64,000 bases of DNA from Luteibacter sp. UNC138MFCol5.1. GTDB lineage: Bacteria > Pseudomonadota > Gammaproteobacteria > Xanthomonadales > Rhodanobacteraceae. The position numbers and the translations under genes were made by a program. Under the pieces are notes generated by a model. That model had not been told where the DNA came from. It did not search any database and worked only from the letters and a program-made list of their open reading frames with translations. The stretch is from the NCBI RefSeq assembly GCF_900110505.1, contig NZ_FODZ01000006.1, forward strand, positions 124,001-188,000. Direction: 5' to 3'. Numbering within the stretch: the first letter of the stretch is position 1; every line of letters starts with the position of its first letter. Below are positions 42,708 through 50,473 of the stretch, one piece after another.

Positions 42708-43481
42708 GTGGGCTTTCTTCAGTCGTTGATCGGGCGCTTCCGCGCGCCCGTGCCGCCCATCGACGATGCGCTGTGGAAGCAGGCCATCGCGCGCGTCCCG
42801 CTCGCGCGCGCCCTCGATGCGCCGCGCGCGCATTACCTGCGCCAGCTCGCCGCGACGTTCCTGCACACCAAGCGTTTCCACGCCATGGGCGACGCCGCCC
42901 TGGACGACTTCTGGCGGCTGGCGATCGCGATGCAGGCCAGCCTTCCCGCCCTGCCCCGTGGCCCGCGAGCCTTCAAGGGCTGGACGAACGTGCTCGTCTA
43001 TCCCGGCGAGTTCAACGTGCGGCGCAGCCATCGCGACGCGCGCACCGGCGTCGTCACCGACAGCGACGACACCCTCATCGGCGAGGCGTGGGATCGCGGA
43101 CCGATGATCCTCTCGCTGGCCGATGTCGCGCTGGACCTCGAAGCGCCGTGGGACGGGTTCAACGTCGTCATCCACGAGATGGCCCACAAGCTCGACATGC
43201 TCGCGGGACCGGCGAACGGCGTGCCGCCGTTGCCGCCGACGATGAACCGACGCGAATGGATCGCGACGATGCAGCGCGGTTTCGACACCCTGTCCAAGGC
43301 GCTGGACCGTGGCCGGCATACGACGATCGACCCGTATGCGGCCGAGGCGCCGGAGGAGTATTTCGCGGTGACGAGCGAACTGCATTTCTCGCAGCCGCAG
43401 GCGTTGCGGGAGGCTGAGCCCGCGGTGGCGGCGCTGCTGGAGGCGTTCTACGGGCCTTCGCCCGGGTTGCGCGGCCGCTAA
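42708..43481 (+). CDS. mtfA: MtfA-type zinc peptidase (DUF980)
   Basis: A 257-residue cytoplasmic zinc-dependent peptidase. In E. coli MtfA interacts with Mlc, a glucose regulator. The metal motif HEMAHKLDMLAG (HExxH) is at about residue 155, and the second part EEYFAVTSELHFSQPQALRE with a Glu ligand lies at about residue 220. The N-terminal FLHTKRFHAMGDAALDDF and YPGEFNVRRSHRDA segments are also family-like. The start is uncertain: GTG at 42708 gives MGFLQSLIGRFRAP but lacks a strong ribosome site. It overlaps the phoQ stop by 4 bases in a convergent fashion. Confidence 0.9.
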   Translation: MGFLQSLIGRFRAPVPPIDDALWKQAIARVPLARALDAPRAHYLRQLAATFLHTKRFHAMGDAALDDFWRLAIAMQASLPALPRGPRAFKGWTNVLVYPGEFNVRRSHRDARTGVVTDSDDTLIGEAWDRGPMILSLADVALDLEAPWDGFNVVIHEMAHKLDMLAGPANGVPPLPPTMNRREWIATMQRGFDTLSKALDRGRHTTIDPYAAEAPEEYFAVTSELHFSQPQALREAEPAVAALLEAFYGPSPGLRGR

Positions 43482-44863
43482 GGCGGTGGCAGCTTCACGC
43501 AGAAGCGCGCACCGCCCAGTTCCTCCGAGCGATCGACGTTGAGCTCGCCCTGATACGCCTTGACGATGTCCTGCACGATCGACAGACCGATGCCGTGGCC
43601 CTGCACCCGTTCGTCGCCGCGCACGCCGCGCTGCAGGATGCTTTCGATCTTGTCGTCGGGAATGCCCGGTCCGTCGTCCTCGACGATGAGTTCGAGGCCG
43701 CTGCGGCCGCGCATCTTGCCCACCGAGCGCGCGGTGAGCAGCACGCGGTGCGACGCCCACTTGAACGCGTTCTCGACGAGGTTGCCCATCAGTTCGAGCA
43801 GGTCGCCCTGCTCGCCCGGGAACGTCACGCCGTCCTCGATCTCGAACTCGCACAGCACGTTCTTCGCCGCGTACACCTTCTCGAGGCTCTGCACGAGATC
43901 CTCGGCGTGCGGCGCGATGGGCTCGACGGACGCGATCGTGCGTCGGCCCGACGTCGCGGCGCGCGAGAGCTGGTAGGCGACGATCTCGTCCATGCGGCGG
44001 ACCTGGTCGAGCAACTCGCCGCGAAGATTGCCCGCGTCGCCACCGGTTTCCAGCTGCGAGCGGATCACCGCCAGCGGTGTCTTCAGGCTGTGCGCGAGGT
44101 CCGCGAGCGTGTCGCGGTAGCGCGTGCGCTGCTCGCGCTCGCTGTCGATGAACGCGTTGAGGCGACGGGTCAGCACGGTGAGTTCGACGGGATACGGGCC
44201 GTCGAGGTGATCGCGCGAGCCGCGCTCGATGTGCGCGAGATCGCTCGACACGCGGCGCAACGGCAGCAGGCTCCAGCGCAGCAGGAACAGCTGCAGCAGC
44301 ATGAGCATCATGCCGAGCATCGCCAGCCACAGGAACTGCGTGCGACGGTACGTGGCGACCTGCCGCTCGAACTGGTCTTCGGTCTGCGCCACGGCGAAGG
44401 TCAGCGGGACGCTGCGCTTCTCCGTGCTGTCGAGCGACACGCCGTAACTGAAGACGTAGAGCTTGCCGCTGCGGGTCTCCACGGGCTCGAAGGCGGTTTC
44501 GCCGGGCGAGAGCATCCGCACGAAGTCGAAGTCGCGTCCGAGCGCGGACGACGACTCCCAACGGAATCCGTCGTTGCCGACGATGATCGCGTAGAGGCCC
44601 GAACCCGGACGCGAGAAGTCGGGGTTCGGCTGGCTGTCCGGTGTCGTGACCTTGCCGGCGCGCGTGATGTCGGTGCCGGTGATGTACGCGATGGCGTAGT
44701 TGTGCAGGCGATCGTGCATCGCCGACAGCTCGGACGCGTAGTTCGCCTTGTTCTGGGCGAGACCGGTCAGGCCGAGGAAGGCGGCGAGCGCGAAGCCGGT
44801 CGCGAGGGCCGCTCGCGCGGCCAGCGAGAGGGGCCGGCGTCGGGTCGGTGAAGCGTTGTCCAT
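43478..44863 (-). CDS. phoQ: Sensor histidine kinase, PhoQ-like
   Basis: A 461-residue membrane sensor kinase. It has two membrane spans (residues 17-36 and 177-196), a periplasmic sensor of about 140 residues, a HAMP-like linker, then the dimerisation box DTLADLAHSLKTPLAVI with the phosphorylated His258. ATP-binding motifs follow: GNLVENAFKWA (N), VEDDGPGIPDDK (G1) and GHGIGLSIVQDIVKAY (G2). The layout and the partner gene phoP support PhoQ, which senses divalent cations and antimicrobial peptides in other species. It starts 56 bases after phoP ends. Confidence 0.9.
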   Translation of the reverse strand: MDNASPTRRRPLSLAARAALATGFALAAFLGLTGLAQNKANYASELSAMHDRLHNYAIAYITGTDITRAGKVTTPDSQPNPDFSRPGSGLYAIIVGNDGFRWESSSALGRDFDFVRMLSPGETAFEPVETRSGKLYVFSYGVSLDSTEKRSVPLTFAVAQTEDQFERQVATYRRTQFLWLAMLGMMLMLLQLFLLRWSLLPLRRVSSDLAHIERGSRDHLDGPYPVELTVLTRRLNAFIDSEREQRTRYRDTLADLAHSLKTPLAVIRSQLETGGDAGNLRGELLDQVRRMDEIVAYQLSRAATSGRRTIASVEPIAPHAEDLVQSLEKVYAAKNVLCEFEIEDGVTFPGEQGDLLELMGNLVENAFKWASHRVLLTARSVGKMRGRSGLELIVEDDGPGIPDDKIESILQRGVRGDERVQGHGIGLSIVQDIVKAYQGELNVDRSEELGGARFCVKLPPP

Positions 44864-44919
44864 GCTCCGAGATTACCGTGGGGCGACGCGCCGTCTTGGC
44901 CGCGCCGCCCGCGAGTCCA

Positions 44920-45612
44920 TCAGTCTTCGTCCGCTTCGTTGCGCGGGATCGCGAAACGATAGCCGCGACCGCGCACGGTTTCGATGGGCTTCAGCGCGCT
45001 TTCCGGATCGAGCTTGCGGCGCAGGCGGCCGATGAAGACCTCGAGCACGTTCGAATCGCGGTCGAAGTCCTGCTGGTAGATGTGCTCGGTGAGGTCCGCC
45101 TTCGAGACGAGCTCGCCCGCATGCAGCATCAGGTATTCGAGCACCTTGTATTCGTAGCTGGTGAGGTCGACCTGGCGGCCCTCGACGGTGACCGTCTGCG
45201 CCGTGGTGTCGAGCTTGATCGGCCCGCAGGCCAGCACCGGCTTGGACCAGCCGCTCGCCCGGCGGACCAGCGCGTTGATGCGCGCGAGCAGTTCCTCGAC
45301 GTGGAACGGCTTCACCAGGTAGTCGTCGGCGCCGTGCTTCAGGCCCTCGACCTTGTCCTGCCAGCTGCCGCGCGCGGTGAGGATGAGGATCGGGTAGCGC
45401 TGTCCGTGCTCGCGCAGGGCCTTGACCAGGTCCATGCCCGAGAGCTTGGGCAGGCCCAGGTCGATGATGGCTAGGTCGAACGGCACTTCGCGGCCGAGGT
45501 ACAGGCCTTCTTCGCCATCCTGGGCGGCATCGACGGCGAAGCCGTCGCGCTTCAGGCGCGCGGCGAGGGTCTCGCGCAGCGGGGCCTCGTCCTCTACGAG
45601 CAGGATTCGCAT
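44920..45612 (-). CDS. phoP: Response regulator, PhoP-like
   Basis: A 230-residue OmpR-class regulator. The receiver domain has MRILLVEDEAPLRETLAARL, the phosphorylated Asp51 in AIIDLGLPKLSGM and the Lys in VKPFHVEELLARI. The C-terminal winged helix begins near residue 125 and ends GRLRRKLDPESALKPIETVR, then RGRGYRF. The ATG at 45612 overlaps the stop of the PepSY gene (TGATG), so the three genes PepSY-phoP-phoQ are one coupled unit. An adjacent in-frame TTG is a less likely start. Confidence 0.93.
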   Translation of the reverse strand: MRILLVEDEAPLRETLAARLKRDGFAVDAAQDGEEGLYLGREVPFDLAIIDLGLPKLSGMDLVKALREHGQRYPILILTARGSWQDKVEGLKHGADDYLVKPFHVEELLARINALVRRASGWSKPVLACGPIKLDTTAQTVTVEGRQVDLTSYEYKVLEYLMLHAGELVSKADLTEHIYQQDFDRDSNVLEVFIGRLRRKLDPESALKPIETVRGRGYRFAIPRNEADED

Positions 45613-45899
45613 CAATGTTTCTCCTTGTTATCCCCGGCGCTGGCGTCCAGGGGCTTGGCGGTTTCGGTTCGGATCGGCACGACCTTCACGTGTCCGTCGA
45701 GGGTGAGCACCTTGACCCGGTATTCGGTGATCCGGCCGCGCTCGACGAGCCGCGTATCCGCCGACAGCACTTTCCCCCCGGTATCTTTCTGCACCTTGCT
45801 CACGGCCTGCTCCAGCGTCAGCGACTGGTCGGCGAGGGCGGCGGCGGGCAAGGCGAGGCAGAACGCGGCGAAAAATAGCGGGCGAAACGTGATTTTCAT
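45612..45899 (-). CDS. PepSY domain periplasmic protein
   Basis: A 95-residue exported protein with a Sec signal (LFFAAFCLALPAAALA). The mature part is a single PepSY domain: LTLEQAVSKVQKDTGGKVLS, then ITEYRVKVLTLDGHVKVVPI. PepSY domains are thought to modulate peptidase or sensor activity in the cell envelope. It is the first gene of the phoPQ operon, overlapping phoP by one base, so a role in tuning the PhoQ sensor is a reasonable guess from context. Confidence 0.88.
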   Translation of the reverse strand: MKITFRPLFFAAFCLALPAAALADQSLTLEQAVSKVQKDTGGKVLSADTRLVERGRITEYRVKVLTLDGHVKVVPIRTETAKPLDASAGDNKEKH

Positions 45900-45990
45900 G
45901 TCTGGCGCGGGGCGGCCGGTCGATTCGATCGGCCGATGATGCCGACGCCCTACCCGCCCCAAGCTGAACGAAACCCGATACAGCCCGGCT

Positions 45991-46083
45991 GTTGAAGCGG
46001 ACCTGGCCGCGACGGCTTTTCGCGAGGCGCCCGGGTCCTGCGGCTACCGGGCCACGCCGTATCGCGGCCAGGTCCGCTCCAAC
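45991..46083. repeat. REP-like inverted pair, AAGCGGACCTGGCCGCGAC class
   Basis: GTTGAAGCGGACCTGGCCGC on the left is mirrored by the right arm GCGGCCAGGTCCGCTCCAAC, with TTTTCGCGAGGCG inside. It lies between the phoPQ operon promoter region and the GNAT gene. Confidence 0.82.
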
Positions 46084-46091
46084 GCGTGCCG

Positions 46092-46598
46092 TCAGGCCAG
46101 CCGTTCGAGCATCGTCACCGGCTTGCCGCGGTACTCGGCCTGGCCGAACGGGCGGTAGCCCAGGCGCTCGCCGAGGCGCAGCGAAGGCGTATTGGCCGGA
46201 TCGATGATGCAGACGGTGCGGCCCTTGTCGCGCCGCTCGAAGAACCAGTCATGGACCGCCTCGAGGGCCTCGGTGCCGTAACCCTTTCCTTGCGCGGCGC
46301 TCGCCAGCGCCCAGGCGCCTTCCGGGAAAGGATCGAAGCTATCCCCGAGACCGCGATGGAAGTGCGCCAGCCCCATCTCGCCGACGTACCGTCCGCCCTG
46401 CTTCTCCCTGAGGGTGAAGAGGCCATACCCGAAGGACGTCCAGTGCCCCACGTTGCGCAGCAGCTTGATCCAGGTGTCTTCCGGCAGCGCGTTGCCACCG
46501 ATGAACGCCATCACCTTCGGATCGCTGCGCATGACGTTGCAATCCTCGAAGTCGGAGAGCGCGCAGGGCGTGAGGATCAGGCGTTCGGTGACGATCAT
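46092..46598 (-). CDS. GNAT family N-acetyltransferase (RimJ/RimL type)
   Basis: A 168-residue acetyltransferase with TERLILTPCALSDFEDCNVM at the N-terminus and the acetyl-CoA loop AQGKGYGTEALEAVHDWFFE (Q/RxxGxG/A). The CIIDPANTPSLRLGERLGYR segment is typical of the RimJ/RimL group (N-x-x-S-x-R-x-x-E-x-x-G). The substrate could be a ribosomal protein N-terminus or a small molecule; the sequence alone does not say. It follows dusA on the same strand with 33 bases between. Confidence 0.9.
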   Translation of the reverse strand: MIVTERLILTPCALSDFEDCNVMRSDPKVMAFIGGNALPEDTWIKLLRNVGHWTSFGYGLFTLREKQGGRYVGEMGLAHFHRGLGDSFDPFPEGAWALASAAQGKGYGTEALEAVHDWFFERRDKGRTVCIIDPANTPSLRLGERLGYRPFGQAEYRGKPVTMLERLA

Positions 46599-46631
46599 GC
46601 GGTCCTGGCCTCGGTGGACGTCGACGGGTGA

Positions 46632-47612
46632 CTAAGCGGCCTGCCGGAAGGCCGAGAGCGCGGATTCGATCAGCCCCCAGTCGGCACCCGGAAGGTGCGC
46701 GCCTTCGGAGAGCTGACGACGGAAACCGCGTGCGCCCGGCTCGCCCTGGAACAGACCTAGGATGTGCCGCGTGATGTGCTTGAGCTGCGTGCCACGCGCC
46801 AGCTCGGCATCGATATAGATGCGCATGCGCTCCAGCACGTCGACGCGATCGGGCAAGGGCGTGCCGTACAGCGCGGCCTCGAGCTGCGCCAGCACGAACG
46901 GGTCGTGGTAGGCGGCCCGGCCGAGCATCACGCCGTCCACGTGTCGCAGGTGTTCGCGCACGGCGTCCACGGTCGTGATGCCGCCGTTGATGACGACGGT
47001 CAGCTCGGGGAATTCACGCTTCAGCCGGTAGACGCGCTGGTAGTCCAGCGGTGGGATCTCCCGGTTCTCCTTCGGGCTGAGGCCCTCGAGCCACGCCTTG
47101 CGCGCATGCACGACGAGGATCCGCACGCCCGCTTCGACCAGCGTGGTGGTGAAGCGCTGCAGATCGGCGTATTCGTCCTGGTCGTCGACTCCGATGCGGC
47201 ACTTCACCGTCACCGGCACGTCGACGACGTCGGCCATCGCGCGCACGCAGTCGCCGACCAGCTCCGGCTCGCGCATGAGGCAGGCGCCGAATTTTCCCGA
47301 CTGCACGCGATCGGACGGGCAACCCACGTTGAGGTTGATCTCGTCGTACCCGGCGTTGGCTCCCATGACGGCCGCCTTCGCGAGCTCGACGGGATCGCTC
47401 CCGCCCAGCTGCAGGGCCACCGGGTGCTCCTCGTGGCTGTGCTCCAGCAGACGCATCTGGTGGCCGCGCACGAGCGCGGGGCTCGTCACCATCTCGGTAT
47501 ACAGACGCGCATGGGGCGACAACAGCCGGTGGAAGTACCGGCAATGCCGGTCCGTCCAGTCGAGCATGGGGGCGACCGTGAGGCGGTGGGAGGCGGGGTC
47601 GATCGGTTGCAT
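46632..47612 (-). CDS. dusA: tRNA-dihydrouridine synthase A
   Basis: A flavin enzyme that reduces uridines in the tRNA D-loop. The 326-residue product has APMLDWTDRHCRYFHRLLSP at the N-terminus (the DusA type), LQLGGSDPVELAKAA, NLNVGCPSDRVQSGKFGACL with the catalytic Cys, VKCRIGVDDQDEY, HARKAWLEGLSPKENREIPP and VVINGGITTVDAVREHL, then GVMLGRAAYHDPFVL. The ATG at 47612 and another nine bases upstream are both possible starts, and neither has a good ribosome site. It is convergent in spacing with the upstream LysR gene, which ends at 47623. Confidence 0.94.
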   Translation of the reverse strand: MQPIDPASHRLTVAPMLDWTDRHCRYFHRLLSPHARLYTEMVTSPALVRGHQMRLLEHSHEEHPVALQLGGSDPVELAKAAVMGANAGYDEINLNVGCPSDRVQSGKFGACLMREPELVGDCVRAMADVVDVPVTVKCRIGVDDQDEYADLQRFTTTLVEAGVRILVVHARKAWLEGLSPKENREIPPLDYQRVYRLKREFPELTVVINGGITTVDAVREHLRHVDGVMLGRAAYHDPFVLAQLEAALYGTPLPDRVDVLERMRIYIDAELARGTQLKHITRHILGLFQGEPGARGFRRQLSEGAHLPGADWGLIESALSAFRQAA

Positions 47613-47622
47613 GCCGGGCATT

Positions 47623-48558
47623 TTAGCCGGTTCGGCGCTCGTCCGATCCGGGACGGTCGAACGGCGCCCGGTCCAGCAGGCAGTCGATGAAGGCCGCGAG
47701 GGGGGCGGGCCGGTGCTCGCGGTTCGGGTAGTAGAGGAACAGGCCGGGGCGCGAGATCGACCAGTCCGAGAGCACCTGCACGAGGCGTCCCTGGGCGAGC
47801 AGCTCGCCGACACCGTCGCGCTCGAAGTGATAGGCGATGCCGAGACCCTCGACCGCGGCGGCGATGCCGATGTCGGCATGGTTCGTGACCACGGGGCCGT
47901 CCACCTCGACCTCGAATCGCTTGCCCCGCTTCATGAACTCCCAGCGGTAGCGCCTGCCGTCCATCTGCAGACGCCAATTGATGCAGGCGTGCCGGTGCAG
48001 GTCCGAAGGTGACCGCGGCGTGCCGTGACGGGCGAGGTAATCCGGCGACGCGACGGCCACCATGTCCAGATCCGGTGTCAGGCGGATGGCCACCATGTCC
48101 TTCTCCAGTTGCCCGCCCACGCGGATGCCCGCGTCGAAGCGGCCGCTGACGATGTCGGCCAGCGCGTCGTCGACCACGACGTCGATCACGATATCGGGGT
48201 GCACCCGGTGGAAGCGTGACAGCCGTGGCGCGATGATCGTGCGCGCGGCGATGCCCAGGGTGTTGATGCGAAGCGTGCCGCTCATCCGCCCGGTCGACTC
48301 GCCGGCTTCCGCGACAGCGACGTCCATCTCCCGGAACAAAGGCGCGATCCGCGCGTAGAGCCGCTCACCGCTGGCGGACGGCGCGACGCTGCGCGTCGTG
48401 CGATTGAGGAGACGCGCGCCGATACGGCCTTCGAGCTGACGGATCGTCTGACTGAGCGCGGACGGCGAGATGCCGAGGTGTTCCGCCGCGCGCGCGAAGC
48501 TCTGCCGCTCCACGACGGCGACGAAGGCTTTCAGTTCGGCGAAATCGGATCCGCGCAT
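47623..48558 (-). CDS. LysR family transcriptional regulator
   Basis: A 311-residue LysR regulator with DFAELKAFVAVVERQSFARA and GISPSALSQTIRQLEGRIGA as the winged helix, and an effector domain from GTLRINTLGIAARTIIAPRL. It is divergent from the SDR gene at 48740, a typical arrangement for an autoregulated regulator and its target. A symmetric sequence overlaps its start region (48560-48577). The target prediction is by position. Confidence 0.92.
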   Translation of the reverse strand: MRGSDFAELKAFVAVVERQSFARAAEHLGISPSALSQTIRQLEGRIGARLLNRTTRSVAPSASGERLYARIAPLFREMDVAVAEAGESTGRMSGTLRINTLGIAARTIIAPRLSRFHRVHPDIVIDVVVDDALADIVSGRFDAGIRVGGQLEKDMVAIRLTPDLDMVAVASPDYLARHGTPRSPSDLHRHACINWRLQMDGRRYRWEFMKRGKRFEVEVDGPVVTNHADIGIAAAVEGLGIAYHFERDGVGELLAQGRLVQVLSDWSISRPGLFLYYPNREHRPAPLAAFIDCLLDRAPFDRPGSDERRTG

Positions 48559-48559
48559 T

Positions 48560-48577
48560 ATGCATCGTTCGCTACAT
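48560..48577. promoter_or_regulatory. Candidate LysR operator at the regulator's own start
   Basis: ATGCATCGTTCGCTACAT is symmetric at 12 of 18 positions with ATG/CAT ends. It lies two bases before the LysR start codon, in the region shared with the divergent SDR gene. The evidence is weak. Confidence 0.3.
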
Positions 48578-48655
48578 AGCCAATTCGGATACTAGGTGAT
48601 TCTCTGAACAGACGCGAGCGCGCATCCTCGGACCGTCCTCACCACGGAGTCCACC

Positions 48656-48743
48656 ATGTCGACCCTCACCCTCCCCCGAATCGATCGCCGCGTACTTCGT
48701 CCTCGAACGTGCCCTGATGGCGAGCCTGGAGATCACCGCATGA
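48656..48743 (+). pseudogene. Remnant of a SnoaL/NTF2-like gene
   Basis: The first seven codons read MSTLTLP after a good GGAG site. After a run of five C residues (48673-48677) the next frame reads PESIAAYFVLERALMASLEI, then TA and a stop. SnoaL/NTF2-like proteins often begin 'LPxxIAAYF' and end '(K/A)IASLEI'. So the start and end of such a gene seem to be joined by an internal deletion, with one extra C causing a frameshift. The stop overlaps the SDR start as ATGA, as expected of an old operon partner. The reading is by eye and could be chance. Confidence 0.5.
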
Positions 48744-49522
48744 GCTTCGACCTTCAGCTCGACGGCCTGCGTGCCGTGGTCACCGGCGGCACGATGGGCC
48801 TTGGCGCGGCCGTCGTGCAGGGGCTCGTCGATGCCGGCGCCCGCGTGGTCGCCTCGGCGCGTGGCGAGCCGGCCGCGCCCATCGACGGCGTCACGTACAT
48901 CGCCGCGGACCTGACGACGGCGGAAGGCGTGACGCATCTCGCGCAGAGCGTTCTGCGGGAATGGGGCGCCGTCGATATCGTGATCGACACGGTCGGCGGC
49001 TCCGCCACGCCCACTGGCGGCTACGCGGCCATCACCGACGAGCACTGGATGGCGGAGCTCAACCTGAACCTGCTGTCCGCGGTACGCCTCGATCGCGCGC
49101 TGTTGCCCGCGATGCTCGCGCGAGGTTCGGGCGTGATTGTCCATGTGAGTTCGATCCAGCGCGTGATGCCCCTGCCCGAGTCCACCACGGCGTATGCCGC
49201 CGCGAAGGCGGCGCTCACCACGTACAGCAAATCGCTGGCGAAGGAAGTGACGCCCAGGGGCGTGCGCGTGCTGTCGGTCGCACCGGGATGGATCGAAACG
49301 GAAGCGTCCGTCACGTTCGCGGAACGTCTGGGATCGAGCGCCGGAACCGACTACGAGGGTGGCAAGCGGATGATCATCGATGCACTGGGCGGCATTCCGC
49401 TGGGCCGGCCCGCGACGCCTCGGGAAGTAGCCGACCTCATCGTCTTCCTGGCATCGCCGCGCGCCGCGTCGATCTCGGGTTCCGAACACCGGATCGACGG
49501 CGGCACCGTCAGAACACTCTAG
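48740..49522 (+). CDS. SDR family oxidoreductase
   Basis: A 260-residue classical short-chain dehydrogenase. NAD(P) binding is at AVVTGGTMGLGAAVVQGLVD, where the usual TGxxxGIG reads TGGTMGLG. The catalytic Tyr-Lys pair is in TTAYAAAKAALTTYSKSLAK, preceded by HVSSIQR with the Ser. The C-terminal part includes GRPATPREVADLIVFLASPR and GSEHRIDGGTVRTL. The ATG at 48740 has GGAG 8 bases ahead. A longer frame from 48656 is open but appears to be the remnant described separately. Divergent LysR regulator; substrate unknown. Confidence 0.9.
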   Translation: MSFDLQLDGLRAVVTGGTMGLGAAVVQGLVDAGARVVASARGEPAAPIDGVTYIAADLTTAEGVTHLAQSVLREWGAVDIVIDTVGGSATPTGGYAAITDEHWMAELNLNLLSAVRLDRALLPAMLARGSGVIVHVSSIQRVMPLPESTTAYAAAKAALTTYSKSLAKEVTPRGVRVLSVAPGWIETEASVTFAERLGSSAGTDYEGGKRMIIDALGGIPLGRPATPREVADLIVFLASPRAASISGSEHRIDGGTVRTL

Positions 49523-49641
49523 GTTCGCCCACGGTCGTCCCGTTTAAACCCTTTCCCTGTTCCACGCATCTTCGAACGGCTCGCGGGAGCCGGACGTGCG
49601 TCGTCCGGCCGGATACCAGTCGATGGAACAGGGGGATACCG

Positions 49642-50466
49642 ATGGGATTGTCGAAAGGACGAAACGTGTGGTCGTTGCTCGGCTGGATCGGCGGGGTGGC
49701 GTTCATCTCCGCCCCGCTATCCAGCCTCGCGCGGGAAGCGCCGGATCCGGTACGCGTGATGATCGTGGGCGTGTCCCACATGGCGAATCCCGGCCACGAT
49801 CTGCACAACATGACGCACGACGACGTGCTCGCTCCCAGGCGGCAGGCCGAGATCGAAGCGGTGACCGAACAGATCGCCCGCTTCGGCCCCACGAAGGTGG
49901 CGATCGAGATGGCGAAGGACGCGGCCGACGCCCAATACGCCAGCTACCTCGACGGAAGTCTGGCGCCTTCGCGCAGCGAGCGCGTCCAGCTCGGTTTCCG
50001 GCTCGCGAAACGGGTGCGATCGAGGTCGATCTTCGGCATCGATGCCGATGGCGACTTTCCTTTTGAGCCGGTCAAGGCATACGCGGAAGCCCACGGCATG
50101 AAGGCGATGCTCGACGAGCAGGATGCCGCGATCGAGCGCGACCTCGCCGAGGAAAGCCGCATCCTCGCGACCGGCAGCATCGGCGCGGAGCTCCGCTATC
50201 TCAACAACGCCGCGCGACTGTCGAAGGACAACGCGTGGTACCGGACCGCGTTGTTGGTCGGATCGGGCGACCTCCAGCCCGGCGCCGATCTGCTGAGCGC
50301 GTGGTATCGCCGGAACCTCCTGATCTGCGCGAAACTGCTACAGATCAGCCGGCCCGGCGACCGCATCGTCGTGTTCTTCGGCGCCGGCCACGCGTTCCTG
50401 CTTCGCCAGTGCGTCAGCGAAACGCCGGGCTTCGTGCTCGTCGAGCCGAACGATTACCTTCGTTGA
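49642..50466 (+). CDS. DUF5694 family exported protein (TraB/GumN-like)
   Basis: A 274-residue protein with a likely signal sequence (SLLGWIGGVAFISAPLSSLA). The core has RVMIVGVSHMANPGHDLHNM, then APRRQAEIEAVTEQIARFGP, TKVAIEMAKDAADAQYASYL, and ends with RPGDRIVVFFGAGHAFLLRQ. This is the DUF5694 pattern, a family distantly like TraB/GumN (GxxH near the start, E-rich middle, GxGH near the end), which are suspected metal-dependent hydrolases. No function is established. GGGGG lies 8 bases before the ATG. It is convergent with the QorB-like gene, 7 bases apart. Confidence 0.85.
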   Translation: MGLSKGRNVWSLLGWIGGVAFISAPLSSLAREAPDPVRVMIVGVSHMANPGHDLHNMTHDDVLAPRRQAEIEAVTEQIARFGPTKVAIEMAKDAADAQYASYLDGSLAPSRSERVQLGFRLAKRVRSRSIFGIDADGDFPFEPVKAYAEAHGMKAMLDEQDAAIERDLAEESRILATGSIGAELRYLNNAARLSKDNAWYRTALLVGSGDLQPGADLLSAWYRRNLLICAKLLQISRPGDRIVVFFGAGHAFLLRQCVSETPGFVLVEPNDYLR

Positions 50467-50473
50467 GCATGCG

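Noticed and set aside
41172-44561. A minus-strand frame of over 1100 codons reaching from birA through the mtfA and phoQ region
   Set aside because: Only the birA portion has family motifs. The rest is a shadow of mtfA and phoQ.
45900-45990. PhoP box upstream of the phoPQ operon
   Set aside because: Only one half-like GTTCAGC is visible on the minus strand; no second direct repeat at the proper spacing was found.
6542-46083. Repeated GTAGGAGCGC units considered as CRISPR repeats
   Set aside because: They are inverted pairs scattered singly between genes, without regular spacers or cas genes.
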